Of a DNA stretch of 64,000 nucleotides, positions 50,622 through 59,797 are shown piece after piece. How positions within the stretch are numbered: the stretch's first letter is position 1; the number at the start of each line of letters is the position of its first letter. The stretch is from contig JAGXFY010000026.1 in NCBI GenBank assembly GCA_024636985.1, positions 1-64,000 on the forward strand. Direction: 5' to 3'. The position numbers were made by a program, and so were the translations under genes. The DNA comes from Petrocella sp024636985 (GTDB lineage: Bacteria; Bacillota; Clostridia; Lachnospirales; Vallitaleaceae). The notes beneath the pieces were generated by a model. The model was not told where the DNA came from. It did no database searches and saw nothing but the letters and a program-made list of their open reading frames with translations.

Positions 50622-53600
50622 GTTCACCAATGTGATTTATGAAAACGGTAGTAAACGGTATAATGATGAAATATTTGAGTTTGACGGACATAACGGTGTC
50701 ATGCTCCTTGAAAACGGTGGTGGAAAAACCGTTTTTATTCAAGCGGCCCTTCAAGCGATTATTCCACATACCGATATGGCAGAAAGAAAAATCAAAGACA
50801 CACTTTCCCTTGAATCGGCACCGGCCCATATCGCCATTGAATGGATTCTTAATGATCAGCCCAGACGCTATGCGACCACGGCCACCACTTTATTTATAGA
50901 AAACAATCAACTTAGCTCCATAAAATATACTTATGATTATGGTGCCGGTGATTCAAATAGCATTGAAAACATGCCTTTTTCTATTATAATGGATGATCAA
51001 ATGAAACGTCCTGCTACTCGAGGCGAGATCAACGATTACTATCAAAGGATGACCAAACAATCCATGAACGCTAAGCTTTTCCCTACAATAGTGGGGTTTG
51101 GCAACCATATTGAAAGAGAGTACAAGATTATTCCTTCCGAATGGCGTAAAGTGGCTGTGATCAACAGTGCTGAAGGTAATGTGGATGAATTTTTCACTAA
51201 ATGTAAGACAACGGAGCAACTGTTGAATAATCTTTTAATACCTGTCGTGGAAGAAGCTATCGAAGGTGACCATAAAACCACCTTTGTAGATACTTTTGAA
51301 AAACAACGTGAGCATTTTAAGAAAAACCGTATATTGCACGATAAGATTGAACAAAGCCAAAGAATAAAATTAAAACTGGATGATTATGTTGACATTTTTG
51401 GAAATTATGAGGAAGAACGTCTTGCTTTACATGATTTAAAAAGAGAAGCAAGAACCTTAACCAATTATATTACCCATCAAATCGAAACCAAAAAAAATGA
51501 TCTGAGTTATAACGAAGCCAATCAAATACGGTTACAACAGGACTATAAAAATCACGCTCAGAAGAAAACCACCTATGAATTGCTGCTCATAGAAGAAGAA
51601 CTTAAAGCTTTGAAAAAAGAGCATGACGCCATAAAAAACACATTAAATAACGTTCAAAAAGAATATGACACACTGGGGAAAAGAAAACAGAACATAGAGA
51701 TGAGTAATCTGGAGAATGACCTTTGTCAATCAGAAGTACAACTTCAGTTACTAGAAAAAGAATTAGATACCATAGATGCTGATATTGACATATCGGATAT
51801 CAAGGCTCAAATGAATGAGAATAATGCCCATATTAAAGGCTACTTCTCCTATGAACTTGAGCTTATTGAGCGTGAGTTAACAAGAATTAATACTGAAAAA
51901 AATTATGAATTCGAGCAATATGAAAAAACAAAAAGTGCTTTAGAAAATGCAAAGTCTTATGAAAAAGATCTTATTGAGATGCGAAGCGGTATAAAGACCC
52001 GCTATGAAATGACCTTAAGTCAGAAAGAGGATTTAGAAAAGATTTTGTTCGAAGACCGCCAAGAAATGGAGGTCTCTGTATATTTAAATGGTCTTAATAA
52101 GGCTTGTCATGATGCTGAAAAAATTCTTTTTCAAAAAACGGCTGAGATTATGACCTTATCCGGTAAGAACGATGAGTATGAAGCAACACTTCTTGAGAGT
52201 AAGGAAGCATTGAAGGTGGTTGTTCAAAACTTAGAAAAGAACAGAGCTACTGAAGAAAATATTCAATCAGAGATGGCCCATCTTATTCAATCCATAGAAG
52301 CCACCGGTAAAAATCTATATATATCAGGTAACGTGTATGCTAAAGAAGAATCTATTCTAGGTAACCTAGAAGAACAAAGGATGTACGCTGAAAGTCAGAA
52401 AGAGGAAGCCCTAAAAAAAGAGCGTTCCTATTTTCATGCTGCAGATATTTATGAGCATATGCCCTATTTCGTTGCAGAACCAAAACTGGCCCAGATCGTG
52501 GAAACGATGAAAAGCCAGACAGATTTTGTTGAACTTGGCACATGCCACCTTCAAACAATAAAAGATACTTTAGGATTAGATGAACCTGCATTATACAATA
52601 AGTTTCCCTATTGGCCCATTACCATCGTTACCTCTTCACAAGATGAGAAGAAGGTGATGGATTATGTGGGTAGAATAGGGCACGAATTATCCTCTATGAT
52701 TCTTGTCATTACCCTAGAAAACTTAAATAAGTGGATGAAAGAGGAACATATCCTATTCGATCATCATCAATACAAAATGCTTTTTCCAAACACTTGGTCC
52801 GATAACTTGAATCAAGACCAGTATTATATATGGCAACAAGATGTATTAAGCAAAGCATACATCTATCAGAAGACCAGAAAAGATGCCGAAAATCTTTTGA
52901 AAGAAAAAGAAAAGCTTCTGGATTTGGCAACGACTTTTTTTGTCAACCATCCTTATGAAACTTACAATACACTTATTCGTGCTATCCAAGATGGAGAAAA
53001 TCAAAAAAAAGCCCTTGAAAACGAGCAAAAAGTGCATACTGAAAAAATCCAAGTCAATAAGCATCATATCCATATACTCAATGAAGAAATCCATCAACAT
53101 AAAACACGCATAGAAGATCATCATGAACAGATATCCATGGCTGAAAAAATCATAGAAGCCGATGAAGCTCTTGTTCGTATTGGCTTAGAACTGGATGGAG
53201 TTAACAAAAGCATGGATGACTTATTGGATAAAATAGAAGAACATCAAAAATCCATGGACCAACATAATCGTCAACAAGCATTACTGGATCATGAGTACCA
53301 TAGTTTTACGAGGGAAAAGGACAAAATATTGGACAATGGTCTCTATATAGAGGTTCAAGAGATTCAAGCCATTTGTGCGAATATTGGTTTTGAGATATTA
53401 AAAGAACAGAAGTCTTATCTCGAGAAAAAACTAGCAGGCATGGGTCATTCAAGAATGGTGCTAGAAGAACGGATTAAGAATGAAAAAAAACAGAGAGAAA
53501 AGTATCAAAAAAGTCTTAAGCAAAAAAGAAGAGAAATGGAATATGATTTTGAAACCATAGATATATCCTATGAAGATGAGTTGAAAGACCTTTATGACCA

Positions 53601-55044
53601 GATGAAAGCACAATCTAAAGTGTTGGTAAAGATAAAAAACGAACAAAGTCAAATGGATATGACCTTAGGTAGGCTTAGAACGCGTAGAGACATCATAGAG
53701 CATCAACTTATCGAAGAGCATGCATCCAGATATGTTTTTGATATGGCCTTAAATCTGATTCCCAATCAGTTAAGGTCTGAACTGCTTAACCTGAAGGAAA
53801 GAGAGAAAAAACTACAAGCACATAAGAAAGAAATTGAAGAAGAAATGCATACATTCGAGCAAATCCTTAGAGAATTGCAAGTTAAAGATGGTACCTATCA
53901 TTATATGATGGAAGGTATTGAACCCTTAATGTTAGAGTTGGATTATTTTGAAGCCTTTGACCAAGAAGCTGTTTTCAAAGTCAATCAATTAATAAGTCGC
54001 CTTAGTGGGCAGAGTATCCTTGTTGAGAAGGCTATGAACCAAGTCAAAAAAGAAAAAGAAGACTTGAAACTGTATTGCCAGGAGTATATTGAGGATTATA
54101 GACTCAAAGATATGGTTATTAAAGGACTGGAGAGCAAGGACGATTATAGCGGACTGATTCATTACCAAGAAAAAATGACGGAAATAATCCTAAAAATTAT
54201 TAAAGTTGCAGAAGATGATAAGCGTGAGAGTGACACAGAACTTCAAACATTTTTGTCCCATCTACTCATGTATGTACGTCATGTATCCACGGAACTTGGT
54301 GATATACAAAACAAGACAAGAATCAAGGTCGGTGATGGCTATAAGCAGATTTTTGTTTTTGATATTCCCAAGTGGGAGGATGAAGAAGGAAAAAATGCAC
54401 TAAGAGGTTATATCAATGAAACCATAGAAGCTTATGAAAAAGAAAGTGAACAGTGGGAACATGATGAAATCTTGCTTAGAAAATCGATCGAAGAAAGACT
54501 GAGTGTTAAGAATCTCTTGCAGGTCATCATGAAAGAAAATACGATTAAAATCAAATGCCGAAAAGTGACCAATGATATGCAAATCAATAAAGCACCAATG
54601 GTATGGGAAAGTACGAATAAATGGTCCGGTGGTGAAAAGTGGAGCAAGAACATGACGCTTTTCTTAAGTCTGCTCAATTACATGGCAGAGAAAAAGCAGC
54701 ATTTGGATGTTCATCAAAAGAAACAAAGAGCCGTTATCTTGGACAATCCTTTTGGAAAGGCTTCCAGTGACCATGTCCTAAAACCGGTATTCATGATTGC
54801 TGAGAAGCTTGGTTTTCAGATTATTGCTTTGACAGCCCATGCAGAAGGTAAGTTTATTAGTGAATATTTTCCGGTAGTATATAGCTGTAAACTAAGAGGC
54901 GCCATAGATCAAAGCAAACAGATTATGACAAATGAACGCATCATCAATTACGCTTATTTAAGAGAGCATGCACCTATGACCATTATGCGTATGCAGGAAA
55001 TAGAACAGTTGGACTTATTTGAGACTATAGGAGAAGGGCTATGA
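50599..55044 (+). CDS. SMC-like ATPase (JetC/MukB-like), 1481 residues
   Basis: The Walker A motif LENGGGKT is at 37-44, behind an N-terminal beta strand (IRFTNVIYENGSKRY). Long coiled-coils fill about 260-660 and 780-1200, with a hinge-like globular part at about 590-790. The signature motif is WSGGE at 1342-1346, and the Walker B is AVILDNPFG with Asp1382 followed by Asn1383, where Glu is normal. The C-terminal half reads LGFQIIALTAH, the His switch region. This plan is that of JetC/MukB-type SMC. AGGGGGAG lies seven bases before ATG 50599. The stop overlaps lipA (ATGA). Confidence 0.85.
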   Translation: MPAIAKIRFTNVIYENGSKRYNDEIFEFDGHNGVMLLENGGGKTVFIQAALQAIIPHTDMAERKIKDTLSLESAPAHIAIEWILNDQPRRYATTATTLFIENNQLSSIKYTYDYGAGDSNSIENMPFSIIMDDQMKRPATRGEINDYYQRMTKQSMNAKLFPTIVGFGNHIEREYKIIPSEWRKVAVINSAEGNVDEFFTKCKTTEQLLNNLLIPVVEEAIEGDHKTTFVDTFEKQREHFKKNRILHDKIEQSQRIKLKLDDYVDIFGNYEEERLALHDLKREARTLTNYITHQIETKKNDLSYNEANQIRLQQDYKNHAQKKTTYELLLIEEELKALKKEHDAIKNTLNNVQKEYDTLGKRKQNIEMSNLENDLCQSEVQLQLLEKELDTIDADIDISDIKAQMNENNAHIKGYFSYELELIERELTRINTEKNYEFEQYEKTKSALENAKSYEKDLIEMRSGIKTRYEMTLSQKEDLEKILFEDRQEMEVSVYLNGLNKACHDAEKILFQKTAEIMTLSGKNDEYEATLLESKEALKVVVQNLEKNRATEENIQSEMAHLIQSIEATGKNLYISGNVYAKEESILGNLEEQRMYAESQKEEALKKERSYFHAADIYEHMPYFVAEPKLAQIVETMKSQTDFVELGTCHLQTIKDTLGLDEPALYNKFPYWPITIVTSSQDEKKVMDYVGRIGHELSSMILVITLENLNKWMKEEHILFDHHQYKMLFPNTWSDNLNQDQYYIWQQDVLSKAYIYQKTRKDAENLLKEKEKLLDLATTFFVNHPYETYNTLIRAIQDGENQKKALENEQKVHTEKIQVNKHHIHILNEEIHQHKTRIEDHHEQISMAEKIIEADEALVRIGLELDGVNKSMDDLLDKIEEHQKSMDQHNRQQALLDHEYHSFTREKDKILDNGLYIEVQEIQAICANIGFEILKEQKSYLEKKLAGMGHSRMVLEERIKNEKKQREKYQKSLKQKRREMEYDFETIDISYEDELKDLYDQMKAQSKVLVKIKNEQSQMDMTLGRLRTRRDIIEHQLIEEHASRYVFDMALNLIPNQLRSELLNLKEREKKLQAHKKEIEEEMHTFEQILRELQVKDGTYHYMMEGIEPLMLELDYFEAFDQEAVFKVNQLISRLSGQSILVEKAMNQVKKEKEDLKLYCQEYIEDYRLKDMVIKGLESKDDYSGLIHYQEKMTEIILKIIKVAEDDKRESDTELQTFLSHLLMYVRHVSTELGDIQNKTRIKVGDGYKQIFVFDIPKWEDEEGKNALRGYINETIEAYEKESEQWEHDEILLRKSIEERLSVKNLLQVIMKENTIKIKCRKVTNDMQINKAPMVWESTNKWSGGEKWSKNMTLFLSLLNYMAEKKQHLDVHQKKQRAVILDNPFGKASSDHVLKPVFMIAEKLGFQIIALTAHAEGKFISEYFPVVYSCKLRGAIDQSKQIMTNERIINYAYLREHAPMTIMRMQEIEQLDLFETIGEGL

Positions 55045-55919
55045 ATAAAAAACCGGCATGGTTAAGGGTACGCTTAAGCGATACGATCAAATACAATTCA
55101 GTCAATGAAATCATCAAATCTCATAAGCTTACTACCGTTTGCGAAGAAGCCAATTGTCCCAATAGGGTGGATTGTTATAGCAAAAAAACGGCCACTTTTA
55201 TGATATTAGGCAATCAATGTACACGTAATTGTAGGTTCTGCAATATAACACAAGGTGATTTAGAAGAACCGGATGTATTAGAACCACAGCGTATTGCAAT
55301 GGCTATCAAGGAACTGGGATTGGCCCATGCGGTCATTACATCCGTGACCAGAGATGATTTGCCGGATCAGGGTGCATCTTTGTTTGTAAATACGATAAAA
55401 GCTATTAGAAATATCTCGGATAAAACCATAGTAGAAGTGCTGATTCCGGATATGCAGTATGATACAAGTGCTATTGATTTGGTTGTTGATGCAGAACCGG
55501 CAGTCATCAACCATAATGTTGAAACGGTACCAAGGTTATATGAGGCTGTAAGACCTGAGGCAGATTATAAACGTAGTCTAGATGTACTGCGTTATATCAA
55601 AAAAAAGAACTCGAATATCGTGACAAAATCCGGCCTTATGTTAGGGTTAGGGGAAAGCATGGATGAAGTTAGGGCCGTTATATCTGATCTGAAAGAAGTG
55701 GGTATAGATTGCTTGACAATAGGTCAATACCTCCAACCGTCACCGGATCATTTTCAGTTAGTCGAGTATGTAACGCCTCAAGTGTTTGATGCTTTGGGCA
55801 CGTATGCAAAGTCAATTGGCATTAATGGTGTTGCATCAGCACCATTAGTTAGAAGTTCCTACTATGCTAAAGATCTGTATGAAGAGATGCTATCATCTAC
55901 AGGAAATGATAGAGCATGA
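55041..55919 (+). CDS. lipA: Lipoyl synthase
   Basis: A 292-residue radical SAM enzyme that inserts two sulfurs into octanoyl groups of GcvH or 2-oxoacid dehydrogenase E2. The auxiliary cluster cysteines are in CEEANCPNRVDC near 35 (C-x4-C-x5-C), and the radical SAM cluster in CTRNCRFC near 60. The C-terminal RSSY motif, whose Ser ligates the auxiliary cluster, is at about 274. It overlaps the SMC gene by four bases, so it is translationally coupled to it. No lipB or lipoate ligase gene is near. Confidence 0.95.
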   Translation: MNKKPAWLRVRLSDTIKYNSVNEIIKSHKLTTVCEEANCPNRVDCYSKKTATFMILGNQCTRNCRFCNITQGDLEEPDVLEPQRIAMAIKELGLAHAVITSVTRDDLPDQGASLFVNTIKAIRNISDKTIVEVLIPDMQYDTSAIDLVVDAEPAVINHNVETVPRLYEAVRPEADYKRSLDVLRYIKKKNSNIVTKSGLMLGLGESMDEVRAVISDLKEVGIDCLTIGQYLQPSPDHFQLVEYVTPQVFDALGTYAKSIGINGVASAPLVRSSYYAKDLYEEMLSSTGNDRA

Positions 55920-55941
55920 AGCTAGAAAGAGAGGAATTAGG

Positions 55942-56853
55942 ATGTTAAGAGTAGGTGTGGTTATGGGTGGCGACTCAAGTGAGCATCAAGTATCAATGCT
56001 TACAGGTGAAGAGTTTGTCAAACACTTGAATAAAGATAAGTATGAAGTGATAGAAGTGGTGATTCATAAACCAAAAGATATATTGCAGTGGCATGAAAAA
56101 ATAGATTTTGCCCTTTTGGCCTTACACGGGAAAAATGGAGAAGATGGTAAAGTACAGGCGCTACTTGAAGCATTAGAAATCCCTTATTCAGGAAGTGGTA
56201 TTGCCTCAAGTGCCATTTGTTTAGATAAGAACATCAGTAAGCTTATCATGGAAAGCCATGGCGTTAAGACACCAAAATGGATAATGGTGAAAAAAGACTA
56301 TCCCATGAGTCTTGACTTGTTTTACGGTCTATCATTGCCACTGATTATTAAACCCAATCAAGGCGGATCCAGTATCGGTATTCATATTGCCAATGCCTAT
56401 GAAGAGATAGAAGACTTGCTTGGGGATAGCTTTATATATGATGATGAAGTGATCGTGGAGGAATGGATAGAGGGTCAGGAAATCACCTGTAGTATGATTA
56501 AAGGTGAGATTATTCCGGTGCTCAGTGTTCAACCGAATATGACCTTCTATGACTATACAGCTAAATATTCTGAAAATGATAGCATACAAAAACTGGCTAT
56601 TCTGGATGAAACAATAACAGACCAGATAAAATCTATAGCAAGTCTATGTTGGTCCTTATTCAAGCTTAAGACATATGCCCGTATCGACTTAATGATTCAA
56701 GATGGTCAGATTTATGTTATTGAGATCAACACATTGCCGGGTATGACAAGGTTTAGCCATCTGCCAAAAAGTGCTATGGCTATGGGGATTAGCTATGAAG
56801 AAATATTAGATCAAATCATTGAGGAATCCTTAACGGATCATAATAGTAATTAG
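55942..56853 (+). CDS. ddl: D-alanine--D-alanine ligase
   Basis: A 303-residue ATP-grasp enzyme that makes the dipeptide end of the cell-wall peptide. The family start VVMGGDSSEHQVSMLTG, the SGSGIASSAICLDKN loop near 89, the KPNQGGSSIGI ATP loop near 140, and EINTLPGMT near 270 are present. AGAGG lies seven bases before ATG 55942. It is 22 bp after lipA, probably in the same transcript as the SMC operon. Chain length and the omega-loop Tyr are typical of Ddl rather than a vancomycin-resistance ligase. Confidence 0.93.
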   Translation: MLRVGVVMGGDSSEHQVSMLTGEEFVKHLNKDKYEVIEVVIHKPKDILQWHEKIDFALLALHGKNGEDGKVQALLEALEIPYSGSGIASSAICLDKNISKLIMESHGVKTPKWIMVKKDYPMSLDLFYGLSLPLIIKPNQGGSSIGIHIANAYEEIEDLLGDSFIYDDEVIVEEWIEGQEITCSMIKGEIIPVLSVQPNMTFYDYTAKYSENDSIQKLAILDETITDQIKSIASLCWSLFKLKTYARIDLMIQDGQIYVIEINTLPGMTRFSHLPKSAMAMGISYEEILDQIIEESLTDHNSN

Positions 56854-56929
56854 AATGGAAAAAAGCATCTGAAGATGGTATAATAAACTACGATAAAATC
56901 TATAAGCAAAAACAAGATGATAATAACAC

Positions 56930-56960
56930 CTCAACTTATCAATATATTGGTGAGTTGAGC
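56930..56960 (+). other. Hairpin in the leader of the rhomboid-like gene
   Basis: CTCAAC pairs with GTTGAG, with a partly paired TTATCAATATATTGGTGA inside. TATAAT at 56879 with a weak -35 may be the promoter. No T-tract, so it is not a terminator for ddl. Confidence 0.45.
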
Positions 56961-56990
56961 AGATAATTCAAAAAGACTTGGAGTGATGAC

Positions 56991-57836
56991 ATGAAGTGGC
57001 TAGATCGGCTGGAAAAGAAGTATCACAAATATGCAATTCCTAATTTGATTCAATATGTTGTTGGCGGTATGGCTTTGGTTTTTATTTTTAGCCTGATAAA
57101 CCCTTCGATACTAGATTTTTTGTCCTTTTCACCGAAGCTTGTTATGGAAGGACAGATTTGGCGCGTATTTACATTTATTTTCTTGCCTAGAACTACAAGA
57201 ATATTATGGATTATTTTTTCTCTTTTATTCTTTTTATTTGCGGGCAGAACCATAGAACAATATTGGGGTGCTTTCCGATTTAATGTATATTATCTGGTGG
57301 GAACCTTAGGGACGATAGTAGCGGGTATAATTGTTGAAGCAATATATGGAGGTATGGTCGCTATACCTTTGACGAATTATTATCTGAACATGACCATGCT
57401 TTTTGCCCTTGCCGCCATTATTCCTAATTTTGAAGTTCGGATCTATTTCATACTACCGGTTAAAATGAAATATATTGGTTATATTTTTGGTGGGTTATTA
57501 TTGTGGGAGTTTCTATCAAGTCCATTGCCACAAAAAATCATTATATTTGCCAGTATATTGAACTTTATCTTGTTTTTTGGACCGTCATTAATTAACAAAA
57601 GTAAGCAAACCTATAGGAAACAACAATACCGACAAGCCAATAATCCGACACCAAAAGCAAAACCAAAAGTAAAACAGGGCCAAGTCATTCAAGTTGCTTT
57701 TCATTGTTGCGAAGTCTGCAATAAAACAGAAGTGGATGATCCCAGTCTTGAATTCAGATATTGTTCAAAATGCGAAGGTCGACATGAATATTGTACAGAA
57801 CACATATTAAGCCATACCCATGTTACAGAAGACTGA
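56991..57836 (+). CDS. Rhomboid-like membrane protein without the catalytic Ser, with zinc-binding tail
   Basis: A 281-residue membrane protein with six helices between about 20 and 205. Layout and the EGQIWRVFTFIFLP loop 1 and PNFEVRIYFILPVKMKY loop are of the rhomboid fold. The GxSG active motif expected in helix 4 is absent (NYYLNMTMLFALAAI), so it is probably inactive as a protease. The C-terminal tail (about 235-278) has five Cys and four His (CCEVCNKTE, YCSKCEGRHEYC, HILSHTH), a likely zinc ribbon. Function is unknown; a role in membrane-protein handling is a guess. Confidence 0.65.
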   Translation: MKWLDRLEKKYHKYAIPNLIQYVVGGMALVFIFSLINPSILDFLSFSPKLVMEGQIWRVFTFIFLPRTTRILWIIFSLLFFLFAGRTIEQYWGAFRFNVYYLVGTLGTIVAGIIVEAIYGGMVAIPLTNYYLNMTMLFALAAIIPNFEVRIYFILPVKMKYIGYIFGGLLLWEFLSSPLPQKIIIFASILNFILFFGPSLINKSKQTYRKQQYRQANNPTPKAKPKVKQGQVIQVAFHCCEVCNKTEVDDPSLEFRYCSKCEGRHEYCTEHILSHTHVTED

Positions 57837-57837
57837 T

Positions 57838-58263
57838 TTAAGCAAGGATGACTTCTTGACATTCCATTAGCAACATATTAGCACTGATAAGGTTCATCTT
57901 GTTATAAATTGTATATATGATAATAGAGTCCCTTTTATCCTTTGGATGAAGGGGATTGTGTTTTCCTAAGGTTAAAAGTCTCTGGGTAGCTTCATAATCT
58001 AGAGATAATCCATAACTGAGCATCAGCGTTTTATCACGTGATGGGTTTTTAGAACCTGAAAAGATCTCATAGGCATAAGACCTTGTCATATTCATTGAAC
58101 GAATAATATCTGATTTTTTCATATTGGATTCATAAAAAAGTGTATTTAAATAATCAACAAAGGATATGTTGGTACTTTTTAAGTCATATTTTTTTAAATA
58201 AGCGTATAAATCTTTTGAAGATTTAAGTTCTTCAATTAATTGCATGGTTTCATCTAAAGCCAT
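57838..58263 (-). CDS. Small XRE-like helix-turn-helix protein
   Basis: A 141-residue protein, one base from the convergent rhomboid-like gene. The HTH is at about 50-75 (MKKSDIIRSMNMTRSYAYEIFSGSKNPSRDKTLMLSYGL), like XRE regulators. The C-terminal part (YGLSLDYEATQRLLTLGKHNPLHPKDKRD) is typical of small HTH proteins in Lachnospiraceae. GGGAGAG lies six bases before ATG 58263, so this start is chosen over one five codons upstream. Its partner gene or targets are not known. Confidence 0.75.
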   Translation of the reverse strand: MALDETMQLIEELKSSKDLYAYLKKYDLKSTNISFVDYLNTLFYESNMKKSDIIRSMNMTRSYAYEIFSGSKNPSRDKTLMLSYGLSLDYEATQRLLTLGKHNPLHPKDKRDSIIIYTIYNKMNLISANMLLMECQEVILA

Positions 58264-58569
58264 TATCTTCTCTCCCATCTTATTTCTCTATAATCATCCA
58301 TTCTAACGTCATTTTTATTAGACACCTTAATCAGAATTATATCATATTTCAAAAAAAATGAGCAAAACTTATGGCAGAAAAAAATAGTGACGTTCTATAC
58401 AGGACAGTCATAAAAAAAGAAGTCAGAGAAAGTATAATTTTATAAAAAGAAGGGGTATATTTCATAAAAAAACCATATTTTGATAATATATTAACAAGCA
58501 ATGTAAGTATGACAACTACTTTTGTCTTTAGGACAAAGACATGCTGTACAGTCAAGCCCATATTTTTAG
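58264..58569. other. Gene-free stretch before serC
   Basis: No ORF, RNA or repeat can be supported. TTTGTC/GACAAA at 58521-58537 is a short inverted repeat that may be a site for a regulator. A-rich stretches dominate. Confidence 0.4.
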
Positions 58570-58598
58570 TTGACTAAAATTATATCTTGTTATATTAT
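58570..58598 (+). promoter_or_regulatory. Promoter of serC
   Basis: TTGACT, 17 bp, TATTAT. The leader is about 90 nt and shows no T-box. Confidence 0.7.
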
Positions 58599-58697
58599 AT
58601 ATTTAATGATTTAACACGGTGAATGAAAGCTGTGAATATGTTAAATTATTATCGTAACTGAATTTAATGTAGATTTTTAGAAATAGGAGTGAGAAAC

Positions 58698-59780
58698 GTG
58701 GAAAGACTATATAATTTTTCAGCAGGTCCATCCGTATTACCAGAAGAAGTTCTAAAACAAGCCGCATCAGAAATGTTGAACTATGAGGACGCAGGCATGT
58801 CCGTTATGGAAATGAGCCATAGATCGTCCGTATATGAAAATATTGTAAGTGAAGCAGAAGCCTCTTTGCGTCAACTCATGAATATTCCTGATAACTACAA
58901 AGTGTTATTTCTTCAAGGCGGGGCTTCAACACAATTTGCCATGGTTCCACTAAATCTCATGGTGAACTCAAAAAAAGCAGACTTTGTAAATACAGGTGCA
59001 TGGTCAAAAAAAGCCATTTCAGAAGCAAAAAAATTCGGACAAGTCAATATATTAGCCTCATCAGAAGAGGCAACTTTTAACTATATACCAAAATTGGATC
59101 CAAATGCTTTTAGTAAAGATGCAGATTACTTCCACATTACGACCAACAATACCATCTATGGAACAGTATTTAAGAATCTACCGGATACAGGGGATGTACC
59201 TCTTGTAGCAGATATGTCTTCAAATATCTTATCAGAAGTGATTGATGTCAGTAAGTTTGGCCTTATTTATGCAGGCGCTCAGAAGAATATGGGGCCAGCC
59301 GGTTTAACCGTGGTCATCATACGTGAAGACTTGATGGGAAAAGCAGAAGCATCAGTACCATCTATGCTTCAATACAGCATTCATGCTGAAAATGGTTCCA
59401 TGTATAACACACCACCAACCTATAGCATTTATATAGCCGGATTGGTATTCAAATGGCTATTGGATTTGGGTGGCATAGAGGCCATAGAGAAAATCAACAA
59501 CCAAAAAGCATCCTTGCTTTATGATTTCTTAGACCAAAGTGACTTTTTCAAAGGAACAGTCGTAAAAGAAGACCGTTCACTGATGAACATACCCTTTTTA
59601 ACACCATCAAAAGAATTAGATGCAGCATTTATTAAAGAAGGCGAAAAAAGAGGATTTGTTAACCTTAAAGGCCATAGAAGTGTCGGCGGAATGCGCGCTA
59701 GTATTTATAACGCTATGCCGGTAGAAGGTGTACAAGCTTTAGTGGATTTTATGAAAGAATTTGAAGCGGCGCACAAATAG
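58698..59780 (+). CDS. serC: Phosphoserine aminotransferase
   Basis: A 360-residue PLP enzyme, the second step of serine synthesis. The start LYNFSAGPSVLPEEVL is the family signature, the PLP Lys is in YAGAQKNMGPAG near 196, and GGMRASIYNAM closes it. AGGAG lies eight bases before GTG 58698, which gives the usual N-terminus; another in-frame GTG is nine bases upstream. It is 17 bp before serA. Confidence 0.96.
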   Translation: MERLYNFSAGPSVLPEEVLKQAASEMLNYEDAGMSVMEMSHRSSVYENIVSEAEASLRQLMNIPDNYKVLFLQGGASTQFAMVPLNLMVNSKKADFVNTGAWSKKAISEAKKFGQVNILASSEEATFNYIPKLDPNAFSKDADYFHITTNNTIYGTVFKNLPDTGDVPLVADMSSNILSEVIDVSKFGLIYAGAQKNMGPAGLTVVIIREDLMGKAEASVPSMLQYSIHAENGSMYNTPPTYSIYIAGLVFKWLLDLGGIEAIEKINNQKASLLYDFLDQSDFFKGTVVKEDRSLMNIPFLTPSKELDAAFIKEGEKRGFVNLKGHRSVGGMRASIYNAMPVEGVQALVDFMKEFEAAHK

Positions 59781-59797
59781 ACTTATAGGAGGAATAT

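Noticed and set aside
48386..55044. Complete Wadjet system (jetABCD)
   Set aside because: No gene for JetD is visible; the next genes are lipA and ddl.
55942..56853. Vancomycin-resistance D-Ala-D-Lac ligase
   Set aside because: General layout and neighbours (lipA, no vanH/vanX) fit a housekeeping Ddl.
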